Shown piece by piece: positions 17,713-26,281 of a stretch of 64,000 bases of DNA. The stretch spans positions 36,529-100,528 of the forward strand of contig NZ_JAAFZT010000004.1 of NCBI RefSeq assembly GCF_013336795.1, read 5' to 3'. Made by a program: the position numbers and the translations under genes. Under the pieces are notes generated by a model that saw only the letters and a list, made by a program, of their open reading frames with translations, was not told the origin of the DNA and did no database searches. The first letter of the stretch is position 1, and each line of letters begins with the position of its first letter. This DNA is from Alteripontixanthobacter muriae. Lineage in GTDB: Bacteria > Pseudomonadota > Alphaproteobacteria > Sphingomonadales > Sphingomonadaceae.

Positions 17713-18099
17713 ATGATGAGAACCGCCCTTCTGACGACCGTTCTGGCTTCGTCACTCATGGCCAGTGGCGCGCTGGCACAGGGGCCTGCTGAAAATCCGG
17801 CTACACTTGCGTATCACGACCTGTCCCAGGGAAATGACGACCGCGCCGTTGAGCGTCTGGAAGCCGCAGCGAACGATGACCCTGCCGTTCTGATCAATCT
17901 TGGCATTGCCTACGCACGCCAGGGCCGGTCAGATGATGCGAAAGCGATGTTCGTAGCGGCGCTGGCAAGTGACACGCCTGTGAAGCTGGAAACAGCCACT
18001 GGCGAGTGGCAGGATTCTCGCTGGCTAGCCCGATCTGCTCTCGGCAAACTGGCGCGCGGTGAATTCAGCGGTGCAGGTCGGTTGGCTTCGGCTGACTGA
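17713..18099 (+). CDS. Small secreted TPR protein
   Basis: 128 residues. The signal peptide (about 1-23, SGALAQ) is followed by two or three tetratricopeptide-like helical pairs (NPATLAYHDLSQGNDDRAVERLEA, PAVLINLGIAYARQGRSDDAKAMF). AGGAGA lies 6 nt before the chosen ATG at 17713; the open frame reaches back to 17632. Periplasmic, function unknown. It is divergent from the lipoprotein-TonB operon and could belong to the same regulatory unit. Confidence 0.72.
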   Translation: MMRTALLTTVLASSLMASGALAQGPAENPATLAYHDLSQGNDDRAVERLEAAANDDPAVLINLGIAYARQGRSDDAKAMFVAALASDTPVKLETATGEWQDSRWLARSALGKLARGEFSGAGRLASAD

Positions 18100-18115
18100 C
18101 AGCCGGCGATGCACG

Positions 18116-19579
18116 TCAGGCAGTTCGCATGGCTTCCAGTTCCGGAACCAGAACGCTGCGGCCGCCGCCATATTCCTCGCGCACGACAATCAGGCCGATA
18201 TTTTCCAGATGGTCGAGCAGGCGCCTGATTCTGCCCGGTGAACTGGTGCCATAGGCGCGGGCCAGCGCATCTTCGTCGGGCATGGTTTCGCCCGCTACCG
18301 CGCCCCGCGCCAACAGCAGAAACGGCGCCAGAACATCGTCTTCGACCCTGTCCGCGAGGTTCCGGATCGCCGCGCGGGCCGGGGCGTCGAGATCATCGAC
18401 CCCGGTCAGCGCAAATGCGAACCGGCGACGGAACTCGGACATGTCGAGCATGACCCGCACCCCGCGCTGGCGGCAGGATCGCTGGAAGCTCTGGAATAGG
18501 CGGCTCGCAGGCTGGAACGGCGCGGCCGGATCCGCCGCGATCTCCATCAGAACATCGTTCAAGGCACTGGCTTGCTCATTATCCATGCCTGTATTTAGCC
18601 GATCTGTGACAGCGGTTTCGGCCATCTGGTCCGCTAAAGGTTCCAGCGCCTCCATGTGGCGCGCCATGACAGGAACGGGCGAACTGCCCGCGCCAGCCGG
18701 ACCGGCCGTGTCCTGCGCCGCGCTTTCCAGTTCGGCATGGAGCAGCGCCTCCATGTCCTGAGCAGGCGCATCAGGCAGAGGGACGAGCCCGCTGGCATTG
18801 CGGATATTGCCCGATCTGACGCTGCCGATGCGGATGGGGACCGGCTTGCGACTGATTGCCGGACCGAGCCCCAGAAAGCGGCCCCTTTCCAGGTCGCGGA
18901 TGTTTTCGGCCTGCCGCCGCTCCATGCCCAGCAGATCGGCGGCCCGGGCCATATCAATGTCGAGAAACGTGCGGCCCATCAGGAAGTTCGAGGCTTCGGC
19001 CGCCACATTCTTGGCCAGTTTGGCGAGCCGCTGCGTCGCAACGATCCCGGCAAGACCGCGCTTGCGGCCGCGGCACATCAGATTGGTCATCGCGGTCAGC
19101 GCGATGCGGCGCGTGTCTTCGCTGATTTCGCCTGCGGCGGCGGGGGCGAACATCTGCGCCTCGTCCACTACGACAAGCGCCGGGAACCAGTGTTCGCGCG
19201 GAGCGTCGAACAACGCCCCCAAAAAATGCGCGGCGCAGCGGATTTGCTGTTCCACATCGAGCCCTTCCAACGCGAGCACGATCGAGGCGCGATGTTCACG
19301 GACACGCCGTGCAAGCGCCTCGATCTCCGCCGCCGAATGGGCAGCCCCATCGATCACCACATGGGGAAACAGGTCGGCCAGGGAGGTGAAATCGCCTTCG
19401 GGATCGATGACGACCTGCTGCACCATGCCGGCGCTTTCTTCCAGCAATCGGCGCAGGAGGTGCGATTTGCCGGAGCCGCTGTTGCCCTGCACCAGCAGGC
19501 GGGTCGCGAGGAGCTCCTCCATATCGATCCGCACCGCTTCACCGGTCGAATCCTCGCCTATGATGATATGGGTTTCCAC
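18116..19579 (-). CDS. HerA-like ATPase
   Basis: A 487-residue cytoplasmic AAA+/HerA-FtsK-type ATPase (COG0433-like). Walker A is GNSGSGKSH near residues 32-40, Walker B is ALVVVDEAQMFAP, followed by a sensor region with RGRKRGLAGIVATQRLAK. The C-terminal ~90 residues look like a winged helix (TSSPGRIRRLLDHLENIGLI). I chose the GTG at 19579 because similarity starts at VETHIIIGED; a TTG at 19615 is possible. No nurA nuclease is adjacent, so it is unlikely to be a classic HerA-NurA resection pair. It may process DNA or position another complex. Confidence 0.78.
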   Translation of the reverse strand: METHIIIGEDSTGEAVRIDMEELLATRLLVQGNSGSGKSHLLRRLLEESAGMVQQVVIDPEGDFTSLADLFPHVVIDGAAHSAAEIEALARRVREHRASIVLALEGLDVEQQIRCAAHFLGALFDAPREHWFPALVVVDEAQMFAPAAAGEISEDTRRIALTAMTNLMCRGRKRGLAGIVATQRLAKLAKNVAAEASNFLMGRTFLDIDMARAADLLGMERRQAENIRDLERGRFLGLGPAISRKPVPIRIGSVRSGNIRNASGLVPLPDAPAQDMEALLHAELESAAQDTAGPAGAGSSPVPVMARHMEALEPLADQMAETAVTDRLNTGMDNEQASALNDVLMEIAADPAAPFQPASRLFQSFQRSCRQRGVRVMLDMSEFRRRFAFALTGVDDLDAPARAAIRNLADRVEDDVLAPFLLLARGAVAGETMPDEDALARAYGTSSPGRIRRLLDHLENIGLIVVREEYGGGRSVLVPELEAMRTA

Positions 19580-19783
19580 AAGGCAGAGGATAGCGTCCGC
19601 CGCGCCTAATCCCAACCTCGACGATTGATCTTCCCACTGGAAAGATCGGATGTGCTCGCCTGATGATGGCTTTTGTGCAGTGCGGCATTGCAGGCGGCAT
19701 ATGCGGATACGCTGGTGGAATCTTGGTGCGGTCAGTTGCGACTCGGGAGTCGTTCGTTCTGCCCGTCACGCGTTTAAAGACAG

Positions 19784-19808
19784 GGAACTTAAGCCTTTCT
19801 CTGTCGTT
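19784..19808 (+). promoter_or_regulatory. EcfG-type general stress promoter
   Basis: GGAAC, 16 bp, CGTT: an exact match to the alphaproteobacterial EcfG consensus. It lies 40 bp before the chosen ATG of the GT4 fusion gene. It predicts that the GT4-GH130-manC-manA operon belongs to the general stress response. Confidence 0.7.
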
Positions 19809-19847
19809 AATCCGCAGTTCCCTGAATTGCCGAGGTCGCTTTCGCAG

Positions 19848-22199
19848 ATGCAACATGGATTGGACAATGCTGTCGCTGATTTGCACATGCTGAAGGGCTC
19901 TGGCGCACTCGGCGGCAGGGGTGTGCCGGCCGGGAACGTCAAGGTGGCGCTTGTCGGCACCTTCGCTCCACGCAAATGCGGTATCGCGACCTTCACGACC
20001 GACATTCACGACACCCTCGAAACCTATCATCCGGAAATCGGCGTCGATGTCTATGCTCTCGATGATGGCAAGGGCAATCTTTCCTATCCGGATGCCAGGG
20101 GAATCGTCCGCAGCGACGATGGGGCAAGCTACGCCGCCACCGCGCGCGATATCAACGCGAGCGGTGTCGATGCGGTTTGGTTGCAGCATGAATATGGAAT
20201 CTTCGGCGGCACCAGCGGCGATATGGTCTGCGACTTTGTCGACCGGCTTGCGGCGCCGCTGATCCTGACCCTGCACACGGTGTTGAGGCAGCCAACCGCC
20301 AAACAGGAAGACATTCTCCGGCATCTGATCAGGCGTGCGTCGCGCATCATGGTGATGTCAGGCCATTCGCGCGATCTGCTCGCCGAGAGATACGGCGCAC
20401 CAAACGAAATCATCGAGATAATCGAGCACGGCGCGCCGGATCGCCCCTTCGGCAGGCAGGCGCAGTTCAAGCAGCTGCTGGGGCTTGCTCCAGACCGCCC
20501 GGTGATGATGACCTTCGGACTGCTCGGCCCCGGCAAGGGCATCGGCCAGGTTATCGAGGCCTTGCCCTCCATCGCCCGCGACCATCCCGATATTCTCTAT
20601 CGGATTGTCGGTGCGACGCATCCCAATCTGGTTGCTCGCGACGGGGAGGCCTATCGCGAAAGCCTGATCAGGCGCGCCGAGGATTTGGGCGTTTCGCACT
20701 GCGTGGAGTGGGAGAACCGCTTTCTTGATACGGGCGAACTGCTCGATCAGCTCGAAGCCTGCGACATTTACGTGACCCCTTATCTCAATCTGCAGCAATC
20801 CACGTCAGGTACGCTCAGCTATGCGGTGGCTCTAGGCAAGGCGGTCGTCTCCACGCCTTATCTGCACGCAAGCGAATTGCTGAGCGATGGTGTCGGATTG
20901 TTGATAGAGCCGGATTCTTCGGCTGCAATTGCCGGTGCGGTGAAGGATCTGCTGGCCGAACCGCAGCGGCTGGAGCGGCTGCAGCGGCGCGCCTACGCCA
21001 AGGGCCGGGAAACGATCTGGCCCCGTTTTGCCGATGCGACCGCAGGATTGATCTGCAAGGCTGCCGCTGACCACCGGAGCGGGCCGGTTGCAGCCCGAGC
21101 CATAAGCGCGCACGCAATTGCTGCGCCTGGGCTCTCCGCATTGCTGGGCATGACCGACGGTACCGGCATTGCGCAACATGCTATCGGAATCGTTCCCGAC
21201 CGCGATCACGGCTATTGCATCGACGATAATGCAAGGGCTCTCATGGTCGCGAATATCGCGACCCGGCTTGCTCCGGACGAGCGGATGCGCCTCAGCCAAA
21301 CCTACGCCGCTTTCATTCAGCACGCGTGGAACGAGGACGCGGGCCGGTTTCGCAACTTCATGGCCTATGACCGGCAGTGGTGCGAAGATGTGGGATCGGA
21401 CGATTCCAACGGACGCGCCTTATGGGCGCTTGGCCATACCATCGAGCATGCGATCTTCCCCGAGATGCGCGACTGGGCCATCGACCTGTACGGCCACGTC
21501 CTTCCCCGCATCGCCGATCTGGATTCGCCGCGAGCCGTCGCTTTCACCATGCTGGGCGCTGCGGCGATGCTGCGCCACGATCCGGGCCACGCCGCTTCAC
21601 GTACGGTGCTAGGCCGAGGTAGCGCGATGATGGTCGCTCTGCTCGGGCATGGGCGCAGGCCGGACTGGACCTGGTTCGAAACCATGCTCGCCTATGACAA
21701 TCCGCGCCTCAGCCAGGCTCTGATCGAAGCAGCGGCGATCACGGGCGATCAGGAGGCTCGCGAGGCGGGCCTCGAGACGCTGCGCTGGATCAGCGATTGT
21801 CAGTCGTCGACCAAGGGCCATTTCCGCCCCATCGGTTCGGAAAGTTTCGGGCGGACAGGCGAATATCTGCCTTTCGACCAGCAGCCGCTGGAGGCAAGCG
21901 CCGCAATCGACGCGCACCGCGCTGCCTATGACCTGACCGGCGACGGCTTTTACCGCGACGCGGCACAGCGCGCATGGCAGTGGTTTTTCGGCCATAACGA
22001 CCGCGGCGTCGCGTTGGCTGACGCTGCATCCGGCCGTTGCCGCGACGGCATAACCCCGCGCGGGGCGAACGCTAACTGTGGAGCAGAGAGCATTCTGGCC
22101 TTCCAACTGTCCTGCTATTCGATGATAGCGCTTCTAGAGCATCCCCAGCAACGAGAGGCGGGACAGGATTTTGACGAAGAGATCGTCCACATCAACTAG
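19848..22199 (+). CDS. GT4 glycosyltransferase fused to an alpha/alpha-barrel-like domain
   Basis: 783 residues. The first ~400 residues form a GT-B glycosyltransferase of family 4 (LVGTFAPRKCGIATF, LLGPGKGIGQVIEALPSI, SGTLSYAVALGKAVVSTPY). The C-terminal ~370 residues carry repeated helical-hairpin motifs (DRDHGYCIDDNARALMVA, SNGRALWALGHTIEHA, TWFETMLAYDNPRLSQALIEA), typical of a six-hairpin glycosidase-like fold. I chose the ATG at 19848 because it lies 40 nt after the EcfG-type promoter; the frame is open to 19650. The next gene (GH130) overlaps its end by 29 bp. Expected role: cytoplasmic synthesis or remodelling of a mannose-containing glycan. Acceptor unknown. Confidence 0.8.
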   Translation: MQHGLDNAVADLHMLKGSGALGGRGVPAGNVKVALVGTFAPRKCGIATFTTDIHDTLETYHPEIGVDVYALDDGKGNLSYPDARGIVRSDDGASYAATARDINASGVDAVWLQHEYGIFGGTSGDMVCDFVDRLAAPLILTLHTVLRQPTAKQEDILRHLIRRASRIMVMSGHSRDLLAERYGAPNEIIEIIEHGAPDRPFGRQAQFKQLLGLAPDRPVMMTFGLLGPGKGIGQVIEALPSIARDHPDILYRIVGATHPNLVARDGEAYRESLIRRAEDLGVSHCVEWENRFLDTGELLDQLEACDIYVTPYLNLQQSTSGTLSYAVALGKAVVSTPYLHASELLSDGVGLLIEPDSSAAIAGAVKDLLAEPQRLERLQRRAYAKGRETIWPRFADATAGLICKAAADHRSGPVAARAISAHAIAAPGLSALLGMTDGTGIAQHAIGIVPDRDHGYCIDDNARALMVANIATRLAPDERMRLSQTYAAFIQHAWNEDAGRFRNFMAYDRQWCEDVGSDDSNGRALWALGHTIEHAIFPEMRDWAIDLYGHVLPRIADLDSPRAVAFTMLGAAAMLRHDPGHAASRTVLGRGSAMMVALLGHGRRPDWTWFETMLAYDNPRLSQALIEAAAITGDQEAREAGLETLRWISDCQSSTKGHFRPIGSESFGRTGEYLPFDQQPLEASAAIDAHRAAYDLTGDGFYRDAAQRAWQWFFGHNDRGVALADAASGRCRDGITPRGANANCGAESILAFQLSCYSMIALLEHPQQREAGQDFDEEIVHIN

Positions 22200-23493
22200 C
22201 CCTTTGACATTGCTGGAGACGCGGCTGCATGCCGACCCTTCCCGGGTGGTTCTGCGGCCGTTTCACCTCGGGTGGCAGGCCCGCAACGCGCCGGGCGGGC
22301 GTTCGCAGAAGCTGGTGGACGACGTTCTCGCCCTTACCGAGACGGAAGTAGCGGAGGAATATGCCAAGGTGGTCGCCGACTTCAATGGGCGCCACTGGCA
22401 GACCGAAAGCATGTTCGAACAGCGATTCGCGGAGGTCGAGCAGTCGCTGGACCTGTCGGACCGGCAGTTCTCCGATATCGAGAAGAAGCTGATCGGCGCC
22501 TATTTCTGTCACGAATACACCTATGCCGCCGCGGCTCTGATGAACCCTTCGGTCGTGCCTCACCCTGATCAGAGCGGACTGGAAGGCGATGCCTGCCGGT
22601 TCGTCATGAGTCTTCGCGCCGTCGGTGAAGGGCACATCAGTTCCATCGCATTCCGCGAAGGCATCATGCATGGCGATGGCGCATTCGCGCTCTGGCCGCA
22701 AAGCTCCTTCGCCACCTCGGTCGAACTCGAGGACGAAACGCTGACCGATGGCGATGATGCCGTAACCGTCACGCGCCATCCGGAAAGCAATCTTTCGAAT
22801 ACGGTGATCTTCCCGATCACCGAACAGCAGCGCAATGGCTTGGAAGATCTGCGGCTGGTTCGCTTCGACCATGGAGGCGCGGGGCGGCAGGAGGATTTTG
22901 AATGGATCGGCACCTACACGGCCTATTCCGGCTCGAACATCCGGTCGGAACTGCTCCGTACGCGGGATTTCCGTTCCTTTCAGCTCGAACCCATCACCGG
23001 CGAAGCGGGACGGAACAAGGGCATGGCGCTGTTCCCCGAACCGATCGATGGCGGCTTCGCCATGGTGGGGCGCCAGGATGGCAAGAACCTTTTCCTGCTG
23101 AAATCCGACCGGGTCGATTGCTGGAACGACGAGGGCAAATTGCTGATGGAGCCGCGCTATCCGTGGGAATTCATCCAGATCGGCAATTGCGGAAGCCCCA
23201 TTCGCACCGACGAAGGCTGGCTTCTCCTGACGCATGGCGTCGGCGCGATGCGCAAATATGCGCTGGGCGCTGCCTTGCTCGATCTCGACGATCCGTCCCG
23301 CGTCATCGGCAGGACCCGGCACCCGATCCTGACCGCGCAGGATGACGACCGGGCGGGCTACGTCCCGAACGTGGTCTATACCTGCGGTGCGATGAAGGTG
23401 GGGGAAACGCTGCTGATCCCCTATGGCATATCGGACAGCGCCGTCGGTTTCGCGACGGTCGAGGTGGACCGGCTGCTGCAACTAATGACCTGA
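22171..23493 (+). CDS. Glycoside hydrolase family 130 (mannoside phosphorylase-type)
   Basis: A 440-residue five-bladed beta-propeller enzyme of the GH130 kind. Visible family features are PSRVVLRPFHLGWQ at the start, NGLEDLRLVRF, EDFEWIGTYTAYSG, a catalytic-acid region near FPEPIDGGFAMVGRQDG, and AALLDLDDPSRVIGRT with YVPNVVYTCGA at the end. GH130 enzymes phosphorolyse beta-mannosides to mannose-1-phosphate; some are hydrolases. It starts with TTG inside the preceding gene, so translation is coupled. Paired with manC and manA, it suggests a loop that recycles and resynthesises a mannose-containing oligosaccharide. Confidence 0.85.
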   Translation: MTKRSSTSTSPLTLLETRLHADPSRVVLRPFHLGWQARNAPGGRSQKLVDDVLALTETEVAEEYAKVVADFNGRHWQTESMFEQRFAEVEQSLDLSDRQFSDIEKKLIGAYFCHEYTYAAAALMNPSVVPHPDQSGLEGDACRFVMSLRAVGEGHISSIAFREGIMHGDGAFALWPQSSFATSVELEDETLTDGDDAVTVTRHPESNLSNTVIFPITEQQRNGLEDLRLVRFDHGGAGRQEDFEWIGTYTAYSGSNIRSELLRTRDFRSFQLEPITGEAGRNKGMALFPEPIDGGFAMVGRQDGKNLFLLKSDRVDCWNDEGKLLMEPRYPWEFIQIGNCGSPIRTDEGWLLLTHGVGAMRKYALGAALLDLDDPSRVIGRTRHPILTAQDDDRAGYVPNVVYTCGAMKVGETLLIPYGISDSAVGFATVEVDRLLQLMT

Positions 23494-23579
23494 TGATGCG
23501 TTGGTGATGCAAACAAACCAGAGGGAGGTTGCGATACTGTCGCTGACCTTCCCTTCCAGCGCAGGGTAGCAATGCTTCA

Positions 23580-24635
23580 GTGATAGTTCCGGTCATACTC
23601 TGCGGCGGCATCGGCACCCGTCTGTGGCCCCGCAGCCGTGCCGCCAAGGCCAAGCCTTTCCTGCCGCTGGTGGGCGAGGGTACCTTGTTCGAAGCGACGC
23701 TTCGGCGCTGCGGCGACAAGGACACCTTCGCCGCTCCGATCATCGTGACCGGCGACGCCCATATGGCCCATGTGGAGGATCAACTCGGCAGCGGGAATAC
23801 GGCCGCGCAGATCATCGTCGAGCCGGAGGGAAAGAACACGGCGGCGGCGATCGCGCTCGCCGCTGCAAGGCTGCCGGCCGACGCAGTGATGCTCATCTGC
23901 CCGAGCGACCATCATATTTCGGACGATGCGGCCTTCCTTCAAACCGCACAGGCCGCCGCTCGGCTGGCTGGTGACCGGTGGCTCGTCGCGTTCGGCATTG
24001 AAGCGAAAACCCCTGAGACCGGCTTCGGCTATCTTAAGCAGGGCGAGGCGATAAAAGAAGGCTATCGCATCGCGCGCTTCGTCGAAAAGCCCGACCGCGA
24101 AACGGCGGAACGCTTTTTGCAGAGCGGCGAATATAGCTGGAACGGCGGCATCTTCGCTTTTCGTGCCGAGACCTACCTCGAGGAGCTGAAGCGGTATCGT
24201 CCGGCCCTCCACGCCGCGGTGACGCGTTCCGTTGCTGGTGGGGCAACAGAAGGTCGAACGTTTTATCCCGACGCGGTCAGCTTCGCCAGTGTCGAGAGCG
24301 AATCTGTCGATTATGCGGTCATGGAGAACACGGACAGGGCAGTCATGGTGTCGGCGAACTTCGGATGGTCGGACATAGGCAATTGGGAGGCCGTACATGC
24401 AGCGCGGCAGCAATTGCCGTGCTCTGCCGACAATTTCGACGCGGATGGCAATCTGGCGAGGGGAGCCGCGGAACTCGTCGGATGCCGCAATGTCATGATC
24501 GACAGCGACGGCCCTCGTGTGTCCGCCATCGGCCTGGAAGATGTGGTCATCATCGTGGATGGCAACGACATTCTGGTCACGCATCGCCAAGGCGTTCAGA
24601 AGGTCGGCAAGTTGTCGGGCGTGACCGGACAATGA
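23580..24635 (+). CDS. manC: Mannose-1-phosphate guanylyltransferase
   Basis: 351 residues; GTG start. The nucleotidyltransferase signature ILCGGIGTRLWPRSR is near residues 6-20, and the substrate loop (VEKPDRETAERFL) and WNGGIFAF motif are present. The length shows only the pyrophosphorylase domain plus the left-handed beta-helix tail, without the fused phosphomannose isomerase of the long ManC/AlgA form. The isomerase is instead the next gene, which starts inside the stop codon (ATGA). Product: GDP-mannose for the glycosyltransferase of the operon. Confidence 0.93.
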   Translation: MIVPVILCGGIGTRLWPRSRAAKAKPFLPLVGEGTLFEATLRRCGDKDTFAAPIIVTGDAHMAHVEDQLGSGNTAAQIIVEPEGKNTAAAIALAAARLPADAVMLICPSDHHISDDAAFLQTAQAAARLAGDRWLVAFGIEAKTPETGFGYLKQGEAIKEGYRIARFVEKPDRETAERFLQSGEYSWNGGIFAFRAETYLEELKRYRPALHAAVTRSVAGGATEGRTFYPDAVSFASVESESVDYAVMENTDRAVMVSANFGWSDIGNWEAVHAARQQLPCSADNFDADGNLARGAAELVGCRNVMIDSDGPRVSAIGLEDVVIIVDGNDILVTHRQGVQKVGKLSGVTGQ

Positions 24636-25444
24636 GCGGGCTGCTGCCTGTGCGCGAGGTGGCCAAAGTCTGGGGGCGCAAGCATCTGCCGCCGCCTTTC
24701 GGCAAATCTTACGAGGAGGCGATCGGCGAGATCTGGTTCGAGCCGCCGCCCGAGGTGCAGGAACTGCTCGTCAAATATATCTTCACCAGCGAGAAACTCT
24801 CTATTCAGAGCCACCCCGATGACGACCAGGCCGAAGCAGCGGGGCTGGGGCGCCAGGGTAAAGAGGAGTGCTGGCTGATGCTGGATGCGGACAGCGACGC
24901 CCGCCTCGGCATCGGGTTCCGCGAAGCGATTTCGCCGGGACGGATGCGCGAAGCGGCGCTGGACGGTTCCATCGAGGATCTGCTGATGTGGCACCGGGTG
25001 GAAGCGGGTGACTTCTTCTATATCCCGGCCGGCACTGTCCACGCGATCGGCGGTGGCATCAGCTTGATCGAAATTCAGCAGAACAGCGACGTCACCTACA
25101 GGCTTTATGACTACGGTCGCCCGCGCGAATTGCATCTGGACGCCGGCATTGCAGTAGCGAAGGGATCGCCTTACGATCCCGAACTGCATCGGAAGATCGG
25201 ACCCGACGAGGGGTCAAGACTGGTGAATGGCCCGCATTTTCTGCTCGACCAGATTGCCGGGACACCTGACGATGATGTTATCTCGAATTACGAGAGGCAC
25301 TGCCTGGTCATACCGATATCGGGCTCTGTCAAAATCGGCGGAGCAACCGTCAGCGCCGGTAATTGCGCGCTGGCGAAGGGATTGAGTTCCGTCGATTTCA
25401 CCCAAGCGGAGCGGACGCTGGTGACGACACCTCTCCTCGACTGA
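24632..25444 (+). CDS. manA: Class I mannose-6-phosphate isomerase
   Basis: A 270-residue cupin enzyme. Zinc-site motifs are IQSHPDD (near residues 56-62), a conserved Glu (GKEECWLML), and FFYIPAGTVHAIGGG with a His ligand. It is a short class I form. It interconverts mannose-6-P and fructose-6-P. It overlaps manC by 4 bp and is the last gene of the operon, convergent with DUF421. Confidence 0.93.
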   Translation: MSGLLPVREVAKVWGRKHLPPPFGKSYEEAIGEIWFEPPPEVQELLVKYIFTSEKLSIQSHPDDDQAEAAGLGRQGKEECWLMLDADSDARLGIGFREAISPGRMREAALDGSIEDLLMWHRVEAGDFFYIPAGTVHAIGGGISLIEIQQNSDVTYRLYDYGRPRELHLDAGIAVAKGSPYDPELHRKIGPDEGSRLVNGPHFLLDQIAGTPDDDVISNYERHCLVIPISGSVKIGGATVSAGNCALAKGLSSVDFTQAERTLVTTPLLD

Positions 25445-25463
25445 ACCCGGTCACTGGCCGTCG

Positions 25464-25994
25464 TCATTCATGGTCCGGGCGGCCAAGTACGTTTTCGAGC
25501 AATCGTGTATCGACAGCGTCGCCTTGCAGAACCGAAATGTCACCCGTGGTTTCAAGCACGACAGCGCGCACCTGGCTGAGATCCGACACATTCGCTTCGC
25601 GCAGTTTCGCGAAGAGGTCTGCCTTGCTGACCCGCGACTCTCGCAGCGCTGTCTCGAAGATCTGTCCGTCGAAAGCGAGCAGGCGCGGGTCGTTGCCAAT
25701 CGCATCCTCGAAATTCCTGTTCCGCACCCGCAGCTTGGAAATGCAGAACTGCAGCAGGAACAGCGATGCGATGGTGAACAGATAATAGGCCAGCCGCTCC
25801 CATGAAGTCGCGGTGACCGCGCCCGCCAGCAATGTACCCATCGCGACAGTCAGGACGAAATCGAACGACGTCATTTTCGAGAAGCTGCGCAGACCGACGA
25901 TCCTGACGCATAGCACGACGAAAAACAGGACGAGCGCCATCATGAGGAAGGCCCGGAGCGGGAGCATCGGGAAAGTCTCGGCGAAAAAAGACAT
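25464..25994 (-). CDS. DUF421 (YetF-type) membrane protein
   Basis: 176 residues: three predicted transmembrane helices in the first ~85 residues (AFLMMALVLFFVVLCVRIVG, then GTLLAGAVTA) and a cytoplasmic DUF421 domain (NPRLLAFDGQIFETALRESRVSKADLFAKLRE..., with the VRAVVLETTGDISVL motif). I chose the ATG at 25994 because GGAG precedes it. Function in this family is poorly defined; YdfR/YetF relatives link to sporulation or envelope stress in other bacteria. It is convergent with manA and divergent from the TonB receptor gene. Confidence 0.85.
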   Translation of the reverse strand: MSFFAETFPMLPLRAFLMMALVLFFVVLCVRIVGLRSFSKMTSFDFVLTVAMGTLLAGAVTATSWERLAYYLFTIASLFLLQFCISKLRVRNRNFEDAIGNDPRLLAFDGQIFETALRESRVSKADLFAKLREANVSDLSQVRAVVLETTGDISVLQGDAVDTRLLENVLGRPDHE

Positions 25995-26168
25995 GAGGGT
26001 CTCCGGGCTATCACGGCTGAACGCATGCAAGCACGATTCATTCGCCATGCATGCAAATGGCGCAAGCGCATTCTGGGCAGGCGCACGTTCGCCGGCGCAT
26101 AGCCGGTTGTTTCATCAGAAGGCGCGGCGCAACTCCGGCGACATGCGAAATTGCGCAAATCAGCAATG

Positions 26169-26216
26169 CTGCATTGCAAAAATTGCGGAACTTTCCGGTC
26201 CTCTATTGCAATGCAG
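26169..26216. repeat. 11-bp perfect inverted repeat upstream of TonB receptor gene
   Basis: CTGCATTGCAA (26169-26179) and TTGCAATGCAG (26206-26216) are perfect inverted copies, 37 bp centre to centre, 66 bp before the receptor ATG. This may be a repressor/activator operator or an RNA hairpin with a 26-nt loop. Confidence 0.6.
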
Positions 26217-26281
26217 TCTTCTCTGCGCCTACGCTGTGTGAAACAGACCGCAAAAGACGGCTGCACATGGGAGGGGATGCT

